From Alphaproteobacteria bacterium (lineage in GTDB: Bacteria; Pseudomonadota; Alphaproteobacteria; Caulobacterales; Parvularculaceae), in NCBI GenBank assembly GCA_016125425.1, contig WGLT01000016.1:16168-80167 (forward strand): 64,000 nt of DNA. The letters run 5' to 3'. The number at the start of each line of letters is the position of its first letter. Position 1 is the stretch's first letter. Positions 10,076 through 19,264 of this stretch are shown one piece after another. The notes beneath the pieces are model-generated. The model ran no database searches. It saw only the letters and a list, made by a program, of their open reading frames with translations, and was not told the origin of the DNA. Position numbers and translations under genes: made by a program.

Positions 10076-10786
10076 ATGGCGGAGGGAGACCGGAGGGTGA
10101 TCGTCGGCCTCGACAATGTCGGCCTGTCTTATGACGGCGAGCCGGAAATCCTGCATGATCTCTCTTTCGCGCTTGGCGAGGGAGAATTCCGCTTTCTGAC
10201 AGGCCCTTCCGGCGCCGGCAAAACGTCCTTGCTGAAACTCATCTATCTTGCGCATCGGCCGACGCGCGGGCGTATCGTTCTCTTCGGCGAAGACGTGACC
10301 GCCGCGCCGCGCGAAGCCTTGCCCGCCTTGCGTCGGCGCATCGGCGTCGTCTTTCAGGAATTCCGTCTCCTCGACCACCTGACCGCCTATGAGAACGTCG
10401 CGTTGCCGATGAAGGTCGCCGGCATTAACCAAAGCGAATACCGGGAAGACGTAAGGGAACTCTTAAATTGGGTCGGTCTCGGCGACCGCATCGATGCGCG
10501 CCCGCCTTCGCTGTCCGGCGGCGAAAAACAGCGCGTCGCGCTGGCGCGCGCGCTGGTTTCAAAACCCGATCTCATCCTCGCTGACGAGCCGACCGGCAAT
10601 GTCGATCCGGCGATGGGCGAGAAGATTATGAAACTCTTCATAGAACTTAACAAACTGGGCGCCGCCGTGATCGTCGCCACTCACGACATCTCGCTGATCG
10701 AGGCGCTCGGCAAGCCGACGATCAGTCTGCAGAACGGCCGGCTTGTCAACGGCGCGCCGAAACCGCTGAAGCGTGAGAGCGCATGA
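10076..10786 (+). CDS. ftsE: Cell division ATP-binding protein FtsE
   Basis: This is a 236-residue ABC ATPase that pairs with FtsX to control peptidoglycan hydrolases at the division site. Walker A GPSGAGKT is at residues 43-50, followed by the Q-loop (FQEF), the signature LSGGEKQRVALARAL, Walker B LILADEPTGNVD and the switch histidine in ATHD. It overlaps ftsX by four bases (ATGA), so the two are translationally coupled. The Shine-Dalgarno site is weak. Confidence 0.96.
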   Translation: MAEGDRRVIVGLDNVGLSYDGEPEILHDLSFALGEGEFRFLTGPSGAGKTSLLKLIYLAHRPTRGRIVLFGEDVTAAPREALPALRRRIGVVFQEFRLLDHLTAYENVALPMKVAGINQSEYREDVRELLNWVGLGDRIDARPPSLSGGEKQRVALARALVSKPDLILADEPTGNVDPAMGEKIMKLFIELNKLGAAVIVATHDISLIEALGKPTISLQNGRLVNGAPKPLKRESA

Positions 10787-11760
10787 ACCAGGCGCAGGAC
10801 ATAGCGGAGCGCTTCGTCAAGACCGCCGGGTCGGACGGCCCCGAACAAGCGCCGCGCGCGCGGCGCGGCCTGTTTCGCCGCTGGCGCTCCGAGCCGCTCC
10901 TGCCGGAAGCGGGGGCGGGCGGCGCGCCGCTGACCGCGGTGATCGCGGTGATGTCGTTTCTCGCCGCGCTCGCGCTTGCGGCGTTCCTGTTCATCATCGA
11001 CGCCACAGCGACCTGGACCAACGAATTAAAGAGCGAGGTCACGGTGCAGGTGAAGGGCGCCAGCGCGCAGGAAATCGCTGATGAGACGCAGGCGGCGCTC
11101 CGCATACTGAATTCCACCGCCGGCGTTCTGGAGGCGCGCGCCGAGCCGCCCGAAGCCGCCGCGAAGCTGCTCGAGCCGTGGCTCGGCAAGGGCAATATCG
11201 GCGCCTATCTCAACGTGCCGGCGCTGATCGAGGTGCGCGTCAGCGATGAGCTGCGCGGCGACCTTGAGGGCTTGCGGACGCGACTCGCGGCGGCCGCGCC
11301 CGGCGCCGTGCTCGACGACCACGGCCGCTGGCACAAGAGTCTGGCGACGGCGGCGCGCTCCGGCGAACTGCTCGCCTTCGCGGTCTTCGCCTTGATCATG
11401 GGCGCGGCGTGCTCCATCGCGATATTCGCGGCGCGCGCCGGACTCGCCGCAAACAGCGAGATCGTCGCCATATTGCATCTCGTGGGCGCAACCGACGATT
11501 TTATCGCCAATGAAGTGCAGCGGCGCTTTTTCATGATCGGGCTTCGCGGCTCGCTCGCCGGACTCGTCGCGGCGATTCTGGCGCTCGCCCTTGTCGAACT
11601 CGCCATGCGCGCCGGGACGGGCGGGGCCGGTTTCGCGCCGACGCTCGAGGTCGGTCCGTGGCTCGCGAGCGCCTTGCTCGTCGTGCCGGTCTCGCTGTGC
11701 CTTGTCACCGCGTTCACCGCGCGCGTCACCGTTCTGCGCGCGCTCGGCAAGGAGCTGTGA
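10783..11760 (+). CDS. ftsX: Cell division permease FtsX
   Basis: This 325-residue FtsX-family permease has a cytoplasmic N-terminus rich in Arg, a first transmembrane segment at about residues 45-72, a periplasmic domain of about 100 residues, and three further transmembrane helices in the C-terminal half. The motif AxNSEIVAILHLVGATDDFIA is the family hallmark. Paired with FtsE it transmits ATP hydrolysis to periplasmic amidase activators of the EnvC type; one such activator is encoded at 22081-23325 in this window. Confidence 0.95.
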   Translation: MNQAQDIAERFVKTAGSDGPEQAPRARRGLFRRWRSEPLLPEAGAGGAPLTAVIAVMSFLAALALAAFLFIIDATATWTNELKSEVTVQVKGASAQEIADETQAALRILNSTAGVLEARAEPPEAAAKLLEPWLGKGNIGAYLNVPALIEVRVSDELRGDLEGLRTRLAAAAPGAVLDDHGRWHKSLATAARSGELLAFAVFALIMGAACSIAIFAARAGLAANSEIVAILHLVGATDDFIANEVQRRFFMIGLRGSLAGLVAAILALALVELAMRAGTGGAGFAPTLEVGPWLASALLVVPVSLCLVTAFTARVTVLRALGKEL

Positions 11761-11854
11761 TTGCGCGCGTCTCTGGACCCCTTTGGCGAAATCCGGTTAT
11801 CGTTTGCTTTCCGCCGCGGCGGACTGAGCGGTTGACGGCAAGGCAGGGACTTTC

Positions 11855-12436
11855 GTGCGGCGTATATTGATCACCATCCTCGTGCTTGCGCTCGCTTGGG
11901 GAGGGGGGCTCCTCGTTTTCATCGCGCATGTTCCGCGACTCGCCGGCCCGCCCGACGTCAAGGCGGACGCGGCCGTCGTCTACACGGGAACCGGGGGCGC
12001 GCGCATCGCCACGGCGATGGCCGTGCTGGCGAGCGGCGCCGCCAAGCGCCTTCTCATCTCCGGCGTCAATCCCGAGACGACGCGAACGTCGCTCGCCGCG
12101 CTTTGGCGCGGGGACATGGCCGATTTCGACTGCTGCGTCGATCTTGGCGTCGAGGCGAAATCCACCGAAGGCAATGCGCGCGAGGTGCGCGACTGGGCGC
12201 GCGCGCACGGCTTCAAAAGTCTGATCCTGGTGACCAGTGATTATCATATGCCGCGCGCGCTGCTCGAAACCCGCGCGCAGCTTCCGGACGTCGCCATCAT
12301 CGCCTATCCGGTCGAGTCCGGCTATCTCGGAAAGAACGGCCGACCGGCGAATTTCGCCGCCTGGCGCCAGTTTGCGCTCGAATATTCGAAGTTCCTGGCC
12401 GTTCGCCTCAAGACGCTCGCGCCTGCGCACGCATGA
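11855..12436 (+). CDS. YdcF family protein (DUF218)
   Basis: This 193-residue protein starts at GTG and has one N-terminal transmembrane helix (residues 4-25) and a DUF218 domain. Family features seen are the AVVYTGTGGAR opening strand, the RLLISGVNPETTR segment and the LILVTSDYHMPRA motif. Family members such as SanA and YdcF affect envelope barrier function or cyclic enterobacterial common antigen; substrates are mostly unknown. It lies between ftsX and plsC in the same direction, suggesting a single envelope-related operon. Confidence 0.88.
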   Translation: MRRILITILVLALAWGGGLLVFIAHVPRLAGPPDVKADAAVVYTGTGGARIATAMAVLASGAAKRLLISGVNPETTRTSLAALWRGDMADFDCCVDLGVEAKSTEGNAREVRDWARAHGFKSLILVTSDYHMPRALLETRAQLPDVAIIAYPVESGYLGKNGRPANFAAWRQFALEYSKFLAVRLKTLAPAHA

Positions 12437-12500
12437 CGACCGGCGCTGAGGCGTGCGCGGAATTTCGCAATGCGCCGTCAAAGCGCGCCCGCTGGACACT

Positions 12501-13262
12501 ATGATCCTCGCCCGCATTCGCACCTATGTCTATTCCCTCTATCTCGTTCTCGCGACTGGAATCATCGCGGTCCTCGCGCTGCCGACCTTGTTGATGCCGC
12601 AAAGCGCCACGACCCGGGCGATCCGGATTTGGGCGCGCGTCTTGCTGTTCGGGCTCAGAACGATTTGCGGGGTCGGTTACGTCGTCGAGGGAAAAGAGAA
12701 TATTCCGAGCGGCGCCGCCATCGTCGCGGCTAATCATCAGTCGATGTGGGAGACGATCGCGCTTTTCTGCGTGCTGGAGAATCCCGTCGTCGTCTTCAAA
12801 AAAGAGCTATTACGGGTGCCGGTTTACGGGTGGTGGGCGCGGCGCTCCCGCTCCATCCCCGTCGACCGGTCCGCCGGCGCCAAAGCGATCCGTAGGCTGA
12901 CGCAGGTCGCGAGAGAGCGGCTCGCCGAAGGTCGGCAGATCGTTCTGTTTCCGGAAGGCACGCGCGTGCCGCTCGGGCAAAGGCGCAAGCTGCAGCCCGG
13001 GGTCGCGGCGATCTATCTCGGCGCCGACGCGCCATGCGCGCCCGCCGTTCACAATTCGGGCCGTCACTGGCTGTTTCCAGGCGGGGTCGGCGGGCTCAAA
13101 ATTCCCGGAACGATCACGCTGCGCTTTCTTCCGCCCATTCCGCCCGGCCTGCCGCGAAAAGACTTCACGGCTGCGCTGGAGAGCGCGCTCGAATCGGGGC
13201 GCGACGATCCGCCTGCGGCCCTTCGCGACGAGGGCGCGGCGCATGAAGGGGCTGCGGCATGA
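12501..13262 (+). CDS. plsC: 1-acyl-sn-glycerol-3-phosphate acyltransferase
   Basis: This 253-residue membrane-bound acyltransferase makes phosphatidic acid from lysophosphatidate. The catalytic histidine is in NHQSMWE (His79, with Glu84 at the position usually occupied by Asp), and FPEGTR is at residues 150-155. An N-terminal hydrophobic segment spans about residues 10-32. I use the ATG at 12501, which leaves a normal N-terminus, rather than a farther upstream start. It overlaps the DUF2125 gene by four bases. Confidence 0.92.
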   Translation: MILARIRTYVYSLYLVLATGIIAVLALPTLLMPQSATTRAIRIWARVLLFGLRTICGVGYVVEGKENIPSGAAIVAANHQSMWETIALFCVLENPVVVFKKELLRVPVYGWWARRSRSIPVDRSAGAKAIRRLTQVARERLAEGRQIVLFPEGTRVPLGQRRKLQPGVAAIYLGADAPCAPAVHNSGRHWLFPGGVGGLKIPGTITLRFLPPIPPGLPRKDFTAALESALESGRDDPPAALRDEGAAHEGAAA

Positions 13263-14251
13263 CGGCGCGACGACGGGCCGCTTACGCTGCGCTCTTCATC
13301 TTTCTCGCGGCGGCGGCCGCCTATGCGCTGTTCTGGGTCGCGGCGGCGAAAGAAATGCAGAAGGCGATCGCGGGCTGGGCCGGGGCTCAACAGGCCGTAG
13401 ACCTATACGTCGCCTACGGATCAATTCGCGCGGAAGGGTTTCCGGCGAAATTGCGCGGCGTTGTCGACGAGGCTGTGATCGGCGACAGGCAGGGCCGCGG
13501 CTGGCGCGCGCGCGCCCTGCGGGTCGAAGCGAATCTTCTTTCGCCGCGCAGTCTCGTGCTCTCAACGCAGGGCGGCCAAACGCTCGACGCGGGGCGCTAC
13601 GGCCAGTGGCGCATTGACGCGCCGGACGGGCGCGCGCGCATCAGCGCGGCGGGAGCGAACGGTTGGCGGCTCGCCGTCAGCGCCGGTCCTTGGGTCGTCG
13701 AGCGTCTCGACCGGTCGCAAAAAGCGAGCGCGGCGAAGCTCGATTTCGCGCTTGCGCCCGATCGGCATGATCCGACCCGCATCGAGGCGCGGCTCGAATT
13801 GAACGACGCGACGATCGCGTTCGGGTCGGAACAGGCGGCGATCAAGACGCTGAAGGCGGAAATCGCGATCGCCGCCGCGCCGGCTCTCGCCGAGGGCGCG
13901 CCCGCCTGGCGCGCGGCCGGCGGCCGGGCCGATATCGGCGCGTTCAGGCTGGAGGTCGACGGCGCGACATTGACGGCGACCGGCGCGCTCTCGCTCGATG
14001 CGGCGGGCTTTCCCGAGGGCGCGCTTGAGACGCGTATCGCCAATCCCGGCGCGCTCGCCCTTCTGCTCGGCAAGTTCGGCGCGCTCGGCGCCGAGGACGC
14101 CAGAAAGGCGCAGGCGAGCCTCACCCTCGCCGCGCTCGCCGGCGGCGGCGAGCTTTCCGGTCTGCTCGTCTTCAAGGACGGCGCGGTCAGTTTCTCCGGG
14201 ATCCGGCTTGCGCGTCTGTCGCGCGTGCGATTCGGGCCGGCTCAGCCGTAG
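13259..14251 (+). CDS. DUF2125 family protein
   Basis: This 330-residue protein has an N-terminal signal-anchor (about residues 6-28) followed by a beta-rich periplasmic domain. The sequence VDLYVAYGSIRAEGFPAKLRG and the later EGALETRI with LALLLGKFG fit the DUF2125 family, which is widespread in alphaproteobacteria and has an AsmA-like look. No catalytic residues are evident. It is translationally coupled to plsC, and its last ten bases overlap the convergent MarR gene. Confidence 0.85.
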   Translation: MTARRRAAYAALFIFLAAAAAYALFWVAAAKEMQKAIAGWAGAQQAVDLYVAYGSIRAEGFPAKLRGVVDEAVIGDRQGRGWRARALRVEANLLSPRSLVLSTQGGQTLDAGRYGQWRIDAPDGRARISAAGANGWRLAVSAGPWVVERLDRSQKASAAKLDFALAPDRHDPTRIEARLELNDATIAFGSEQAAIKTLKAEIAIAAAPALAEGAPAWRAAGGRADIGAFRLEVDGATLTATGALSLDAAGFPEGALETRIANPGALALLLGKFGALGAEDARKAQASLTLAALAGGGELSGLLVFKDGAVSFSGIRLARLSRVRFGPAQP

Positions 14252-14595
14252 AGCGCGCCGCGCGTCGGCGGGGCGGAGCGGTCGTCGACGAGCTGGGCGA
14301 AACGGTCGAGATAGATCGCCCCTTCCGGCGTTTTTTGCACAAGAACGATCCGGCGGTCCTTTTCGTCCCGAACACGGCGCACGAAACGCAAAATCGAGAG
14401 CGCGTCGAGCGCGCGCGATATCGCCGGCTTGGGGACTTTAAGATCGCGGGCGAGAGCGCGCACGGTGTGCGGCCCGGGATTGAGGTAGACCGTCATCAAT
14501 ATCGCCCACTGGCGCATCGATAGATCCGGACCTTCCGCGCGCACGGCGTCCGCCATCACGTCGCGCCATAGTCCGAGTGTTTCTATTGCCGACAT
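14242..14595 (-). CDS. MarR-type winged-helix transcriptional regulator
   Basis: This is a compact 117-residue regulator. The helix-turn-helix is within HTVRALARDLKVPKPAISRALD, followed by the wing with VRRVRDEKDRRIVLVQ (the DxR motif of MarR proteins). It is shorter than the typical 140-150 residue MarR, with a truncated C-terminal dimerisation helix. The ligand and target are not evident. Its nearest possible target is its own promoter region or the M17 peptidase gene that follows upstream. Confidence 0.85.
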   Translation of the reverse strand: MSAIETLGLWRDVMADAVRAEGPDLSMRQWAILMTVYLNPGPHTVRALARDLKVPKPAISRALDALSILRFVRRVRDEKDRRIVLVQKTPEGAIYLDRFAQLVDDRSAPPTRGALYG

Positions 14596-14699
14596 CGCTA
14601 GATCGCCCGTGAGGCGCCACGCGCCTCCCTCACACGAACCGCACGGTGCAACCGTTCGCGCGATGAGAGCAAGTGGGTAAAGCGGCGCGCTCCGGTCGG

Positions 14700-16073
14700 T
14701 CAGGCGCGGCCGTAGCGCGCCTCGATCAGACGATAGAGCGCGCGGATGGCCTGGGCTTCGCCGCCGGCCGGCCGGCCGGGCGCCGCCTTGGGCCGCCAGG
14801 CGAAAATATCGAAATGCGCCCAGGCTCCCGCGGACGGGGCGAAGCGTTTCAGGAACAGCGCGGCGATCACCGAGCCGGCGAAGGAATTGCCGGAGACGTT
14901 GTTCACGTCGGCGATGGGCGAGGACAGCATCGAGTCATAGGGGCCCCAGAGCGGCATGCGCCAAACAGGGTCGGCGCTTTCCTCGCTGGCGCGCGCCATC
15001 GCGGCGGCGAAATCTTCGTCGTCCGTATAGAAGGCCGGCAAATCCGGACCCAGCGCGACTCGCGCCGCGCCGGTCAGCGTCGCCAGCGTGATCATCATCT
15101 CGGGCTTGTCCTCCGCGCCGTAAGCCATGGCGTCGGCGAGGACGAGGCGGCCCTCGGCGTCGGTGTTGCCGATCTCGACGGTGAGGCCTTTGCGGCTCTT
15201 CAGGATGTCGCCCGGCCGATAGGCCGCGCCCGAGATCGCGTTCTCCACGGCCGGGATAAGCACCCGCAGGCGGATGTCGAGGCCTGCCTCCATCGCAAGA
15301 CGGGCGAGCCCGAGCGCGTTCGCCGCCCCGCCCATGTCTTTTTTCATGATCAGCATCGACGCGCTTGTCTTGATGTCGAGCCCGCCTGAGTCGAAACAGA
15401 CGCCCTTGCCGATAAGGGTGACTTTGGGCGCGTCGGGCCGGCCCCATTTGAGGTCGATGAGCCGCGGGGCGGCGGCGGCGGCCCGCCCGACGGCGTGAAT
15501 CATCGGAAAATTCCGGGACAAAAGCTCGCCTCCCGCGATCACCTCGACATCGGCGTTGAAGCGGGCCGCGAGCTTGCGGGTCTCATCCTCGAGCGCGACG
15601 GGCGACATGTCGCCGGCGGGCGTGTTCACAAGGTCGCGGACGAGAGCGACGGCGCCGGCGATGCGTTTCACATCGGCGATGTCGACGCCTTCGGGCGCGA
15701 TCAGCCGCGCTTCTGCGGGCTTTTGTTTCTTGTAGCGATCGAACCGGTAGCCGCCGAGAGCCCAGCCGAGCGTCGCGCGCCGGGCTTCGGCGCTCTCCAT
15801 TTTCTCTTTGAAGTAATAGTCGCCCTCGGGCAGGCGCTCGGCGCAGGCCGCCGCGACAAAAGGATCGCTTCCGTCGCCGACGCCGAGAAGCACCCCTTCC
15901 CTGGCGGCGAGCACCGCGCCCGCTTCGCCGGCGAAGCGGTTGGCGCGAGCGAGCGCGGCGAGCGGCTCGGGCAAGTTGGCGATCGCGGCCTCGTCCTTTT
16001 CAGCGATGCGGAAAATCGGCGTCGCGGCGGCGCGCGCCGCCGGTTCGTGGGGTTTCAAGAGCGAGTCGTTCAT
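14700..16073 (-). CDS. M17 leucyl aminopeptidase family protein
   Basis: This 457-residue cytosolic dimetal aminopeptidase carries the signature NTDAEGRL, the metal ligands in IGKGVCFDSGG and a late DMGG motif. The C-terminal WRPKAAPGRPAGGE stretch is typical of the shorter PepA-related subfamily common in alphaproteobacteria. The start at 16073 (MNDSLLKPHEP) is chosen because the upstream open stretch is rich in Arg and Pro and unlike the family. It probably trims N-terminal residues from peptides; the exact specificity is not visible. Confidence 0.9.
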   Translation of the reverse strand: MNDSLLKPHEPAARAAATPIFRIAEKDEAAIANLPEPLAALARANRFAGEAGAVLAAREGVLLGVGDGSDPFVAAACAERLPEGDYYFKEKMESAEARRATLGWALGGYRFDRYKKQKPAEARLIAPEGVDIADVKRIAGAVALVRDLVNTPAGDMSPVALEDETRKLAARFNADVEVIAGGELLSRNFPMIHAVGRAAAAAPRLIDLKWGRPDAPKVTLIGKGVCFDSGGLDIKTSASMLIMKKDMGGAANALGLARLAMEAGLDIRLRVLIPAVENAISGAAYRPGDILKSRKGLTVEIGNTDAEGRLVLADAMAYGAEDKPEMMITLATLTGAARVALGPDLPAFYTDDEDFAAAMARASEESADPVWRMPLWGPYDSMLSSPIADVNNVSGNSFAGSVIAALFLKRFAPSAGAWAHFDIFAWRPKAAPGRPAGGEAQAIRALYRLIEARYGRA

Positions 16074-16228
16074 GGCCGCCTTTGTCAGTTTAGCCGCAAT
16101 CGGCTTTCGCCAGACATGCGGCCGCCTCGCCGCCGGGTCAAGCAGACGCAGCCGGCTCGCCGGCCGGCTTGTACAGGCTGTCACAATTCTTTTCTATTGT
16201 GCCCGCCGAAGACATGAGGATCGATCTG

Positions 16229-18010
16229 ATGAAGTTCGCCCGCCTTGCCGCTCTCTCGCTGCTTGTCATCTCCGCCGCCGGACAGGCGGCGGCGGCCGAG
16301 GCGCGTAATATCGTGCTCTTCGTGGCCGACGGATTGCGTTATGGCAGCGTCACGCCGGAGCGCACGCCGGTCATGGCCAAGCTGAAGGCGGAAGGCGTCG
16401 ACTTCGCGAACAGCCATTCGCTCTATCCGACGCTGACGACCGTGAACGCTTCCGCGATCGCGACCGGCCATTACATCGGCGACACCGGCGATTTCGGCAA
16501 TGTGATGTACACGGGATTTCCGGTGATGGCGGACGGCGGCTCGCCGGTCGCCTTTCTCGAGAATGATACGATCCTCGCCGAGATGAACGCGCACTATGAC
16601 GGCAATTACATCAATGAGGCGTCGCTGCTGGAGCGCGCGCGCAAGGCCGGCTTCGAGACCGCCGTCATCGGCAAGCTCGGGCCGACGCGCATACAGGCGC
16701 TCACCGCCTCGCATCTCGGCGTCGATACGATCGTCATCGACGACTGGACGGGCAATGACGCCGGGATCGCTCTGCCGCCCGGCTATCCGTCGGCGCTGCG
16801 CGCCGCTTTCATCGAAGCCGAAACGCCCCCCGTCAGCGTGCCGAACTTCACGCAACAGATGCACTTCGCCAAGATCGCGACGCGCGTCATTTTGCCGAAG
16901 TTCAAGGAGTCGGGAAAACCCTTCGTGCTCGTCTTCTGGTCGCGCGATCCGGACGCTTCGCAACACGGAACGCGCGACAGCCTCGGCGAGGTCAATCCCG
17001 GCATCGACAGCCCGACGGCCGAAGCCGGCGTGCGCGACGCCGACACTTCTCTCGGCATGATTCTCGAGGCGTTGAAAAAGCTCGGACTCGACAAGACGAC
17101 GGATGTTTTCGTGACGGCCGACCACGGTTTTGCGACGATCGCCAAAAGCAGCGTGACGAGCCCGGCGGCGAAATTCACCAATGACGACTGGAAGCCGCTG
17201 CGCGACCTGCCCAGCGGCTTTCTTGCGATCGACGTCGCGTCGGCGCTGAACCGCCCCCTTTACGATCCGAATGACAGCTTTCGGCCCGTCGACTACAACA
17301 ACGCCGAAACGCTGAAACACGGCGCGGGCTATATCGGGCTCGACCGCACGCATCCTGATGCGATCGTCGCGCCGAATGGCGGCTCCGGCCTGATTTATCT
17401 GCCGGGCAAGAAGGCGCGCGAGAACGCCGACGCGATCGTCAGCTTTCTGCTCAAGCAGGATTATGTCAGCGGGATCTTCGTCAACGACAAACTCGGCCCG
17501 ATTCCGGGAACCCTGCCGATGAGCGCGGTCAATCTGATGGGCGAGGCGAAGACGCCGAAGCCGTCGATTTACGTGAACTTCCGCTCTTTCAAAACCAATT
17601 GCGACGATCCGCTGATGTGCACGGTGATCGTCGCCGATACGAGTCTCAAGACGGGACAGGGCATGCATGGCTCATTCAGCCGAGCCGAAACGCGCAATTT
17701 CATGGCGGCGATCGGTCCCGACTTCAAAGCCGGCTTCGTCGACGAAGCGCCGGTGTCGAACGCCGATATCGCGCCGACGCTCGCCCATCTCGCCGGGATC
17801 AAGATGAAATCCAAAGGAAAACTTAACGGGCGGATCATCACCGAGGCGCTGAAAGGCGGCGCGCCGGTCCAATGGAGCAAGGAGACCGTTTCCTCCGAGC
17901 CCGGCGAAGGCGGCCTCAAGACCATTCTCAACATGCAGACGGTCGGGAAGACGCGTTATTTCGACGCCGCCGGCTTTCCCGGGCGCACGGTCGGGCTTAC
18001 GGAGCAGTAA
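16229..18010 (+). CDS. Secreted alkaline phosphatase superfamily enzyme (type I phosphodiesterase-like)
   Basis: The 593-residue protein has a clear signal peptide (about 24 residues ending in AAAA-EA). The metal and nucleophile set of the alkaline phosphatase superfamily is visible: VADG, TLTTVNASAIATGH with the candidate nucleophilic Thr, DPDASQHG, TADHGF and the late GMHGSFSRAETRNF. It should act in the periplasm on phosphate mono- or diesters. The ATG at 16229 is preferred over 16214 because GAGGA lies eight bases upstream and the signal peptide then begins normally. It is divergent from the M17 gene, with about 155 bases holding the promoters. Confidence 0.88.
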   Translation: MKFARLAALSLLVISAAGQAAAAEARNIVLFVADGLRYGSVTPERTPVMAKLKAEGVDFANSHSLYPTLTTVNASAIATGHYIGDTGDFGNVMYTGFPVMADGGSPVAFLENDTILAEMNAHYDGNYINEASLLERARKAGFETAVIGKLGPTRIQALTASHLGVDTIVIDDWTGNDAGIALPPGYPSALRAAFIEAETPPVSVPNFTQQMHFAKIATRVILPKFKESGKPFVLVFWSRDPDASQHGTRDSLGEVNPGIDSPTAEAGVRDADTSLGMILEALKKLGLDKTTDVFVTADHGFATIAKSSVTSPAAKFTNDDWKPLRDLPSGFLAIDVASALNRPLYDPNDSFRPVDYNNAETLKHGAGYIGLDRTHPDAIVAPNGGSGLIYLPGKKARENADAIVSFLLKQDYVSGIFVNDKLGPIPGTLPMSAVNLMGEAKTPKPSIYVNFRSFKTNCDDPLMCTVIVADTSLKTGQGMHGSFSRAETRNFMAAIGPDFKAGFVDEAPVSNADIAPTLAHLAGIKMKSKGKLNGRIITEALKGGAPVQWSKETVSSEPGEGGLKTILNMQTVGKTRYFDAAGFPGRTVGLTEQ

Positions 18011-18126
18011 TGACGCTTTTGGGGGCGCCGTTCAAAACGCGGTAAACTGCTTAAGCCTTTGTTGATTACATTCCGCAATGATGCCGCGGGAAAACGAATT
18101 CGTCCCGTCGTTACTGAGGCATCATT

Positions 18127-19143
18127 ATGGCCGTCCGAAATTCCGCGCGTTCGGGATATGTCGTTCTTGGCGCTTGCGCGCTCTTGCTTTCCGCTTGCGC
18201 GACCGGGCCCAAGGGCCATGTCCTCGACGGCAAGGCTGATTACAAGGACGCCGTCGGCGTCTTCACGAGCCCCGAGGCCGACCCGAACTCCCTCGATCCT
18301 GTCGCCGCCGCAGCCTATTGGGGCTCGCGCTATGACGCGCAGCCGCAAAGCGCCGAGACGGCCGTCAGATACTCCGCCGCATTGAGAAAGATCGGCTCCG
18401 TCGACGAAGCGATCACCGTCGCGACGAAGGCCGCCGAACTGCATGCGGACGATCCTTCCGTCAATCTCGAGGTCGGCAAGGCGCTGGTCGAAGGCGGGCG
18501 CGCATTCGAGGCGGTGCGCTATCTCGAAAAGGCGACGGCGAAAAAATCCAATGACTGGCGCGCTTTGTCCGCCTACGGCGTGGCGCTCGACCAGATCGGC
18601 GAACATGACACCGCCCGCGAAAAATACGACGCGGCGCTCGAAATCAATCCGAGCGCGGTCACCGTGATGAACAATAAGGGCCTTTCCTACGCGATGTCGG
18701 GTCAGCTCGACATGGCGATCAAGACGCTGCGCGTCGCGGCGGCCGAGCCGGGCTCGGACGCGCGCGTGCGGCAGAACCTCGCGCTCGCTCTGGCGATCAA
18801 AGGCGATTATCCCGAAGCGGTGCGCCTCGCCCGTTCCGATCTGCCGCCGCAGATCGCCGATAACAACGCCGCTTATTACAAGGCGCTCCTGAACCAGCCG
18901 GCCTATTGGCAGTCCTACGCCGATGATCAGGTGAAGACGCCGGATTTCGACGCCGCGCCGGCGTCGGCTGCGCCCGACAAGGCGCCGTCCACGCTGACGC
19001 CCCCGAAGGAAAATCCGAAGCCGTCGAAGGACAAGGCGGCGCCGGTCGCGCTCGGCGCGCCCGCAACGCCTGCGACCAAGGCCTCGGCGACGGTCGCGGC
19101 GCCGGCCGGGGAAGACGCAGCGCCCGATCTCAAGAGCAACTAA
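18127..19143 (+). CDS. TPR-repeat lipoprotein (TadD-like)
   Basis: This is a 338-residue lipoprotein; the signal ends in a lipobox-like LLLSAC at about residues 20-25. Four to five tetratricopeptide repeats follow (about residues 75-240), including the AxxKYDAALEINPSAVTVMNNKGLSY unit, and then a Pro/Ala/Lys-rich low-complexity tail. It resembles TadD-type proteins of Flp pilus systems, but no other tad genes are present, so the assignment is structural only. A strong terminator follows 20 bases after the stop. Confidence 0.85.
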   Translation: MAVRNSARSGYVVLGACALLLSACATGPKGHVLDGKADYKDAVGVFTSPEADPNSLDPVAAAAYWGSRYDAQPQSAETAVRYSAALRKIGSVDEAITVATKAAELHADDPSVNLEVGKALVEGGRAFEAVRYLEKATAKKSNDWRALSAYGVALDQIGEHDTAREKYDAALEINPSAVTVMNNKGLSYAMSGQLDMAIKTLRVAAAEPGSDARVRQNLALALAIKGDYPEAVRLARSDLPPQIADNNAAYYKALLNQPAYWQSYADDQVKTPDFDAAPASAAPDKAPSTLTPPKENPKPSKDKAAPVALGAPATPATKASATVAAPAGEDAAPDLKSN

Positions 19144-19163
19144 CCCGCTGAAAGACCTGAACG

Positions 19164-19193
19164 CGGCCGCCTTCGGGGCGGCCGTTTTCTTTT
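19164..19193 (+). terminator. Rho-independent terminator after the TPR lipoprotein gene
   Basis: An eight-base GC-only stem (CGGCCGCC pairing with GGCGGCCG) with a TTCGG loop is followed by TTTTCTTTT. It isolates the lipoprotein transcript from obgE. Confidence 0.9.
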
Positions 19194-19205
19194 CAGGCGC
19201 AGGGT

Positions 19206-19221
19206 CCCTCGATATCGAGGG
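19206..19221. promoter_or_regulatory. Perfect 16-bp palindrome in the obgE leader
   Basis: CCCTCGATATCGAGGG is a perfect palindrome of 16 bases, 12 bases after the terminator T-run and 43 bases before the obgE ATG. It has no T-run of its own, so it looks like a dimeric protein-binding site rather than a terminator. Confidence 0.4.
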
Positions 19222-19248
19222 CGCGCGGCTGGCGCTTGCAGAGCCATT

Positions 19249-19260
19249 CGCTATATAGCG
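19249..19260 (+). promoter_or_regulatory. Perfect 12-bp palindrome with TATATA core just before obgE ATG
   Basis: CGCTATATAGCG is a perfect palindrome ending four bases before the obgE start codon. Its core reads like a -10 element at a distance that would place the transcript start at or next to the ATG. No Shine-Dalgarno sequence is seen in this leader, so a leaderless obgE transcript is possible. Confidence 0.35.
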
Positions 19261-19264
19261 TGGC

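Noticed and set aside
11810..11823. TCCGCCGCGGCGGA palindrome before the YdcF gene as a terminator
   Set aside because: It has no T-run and no loop, and GC-only dyads of this size are expected by chance here.
16181..17668. A 495-codon minus-strand open frame
   Set aside because: It is a mirror of the phosphodiesterase-like gene, which has signal peptide and metal motifs on the plus strand.
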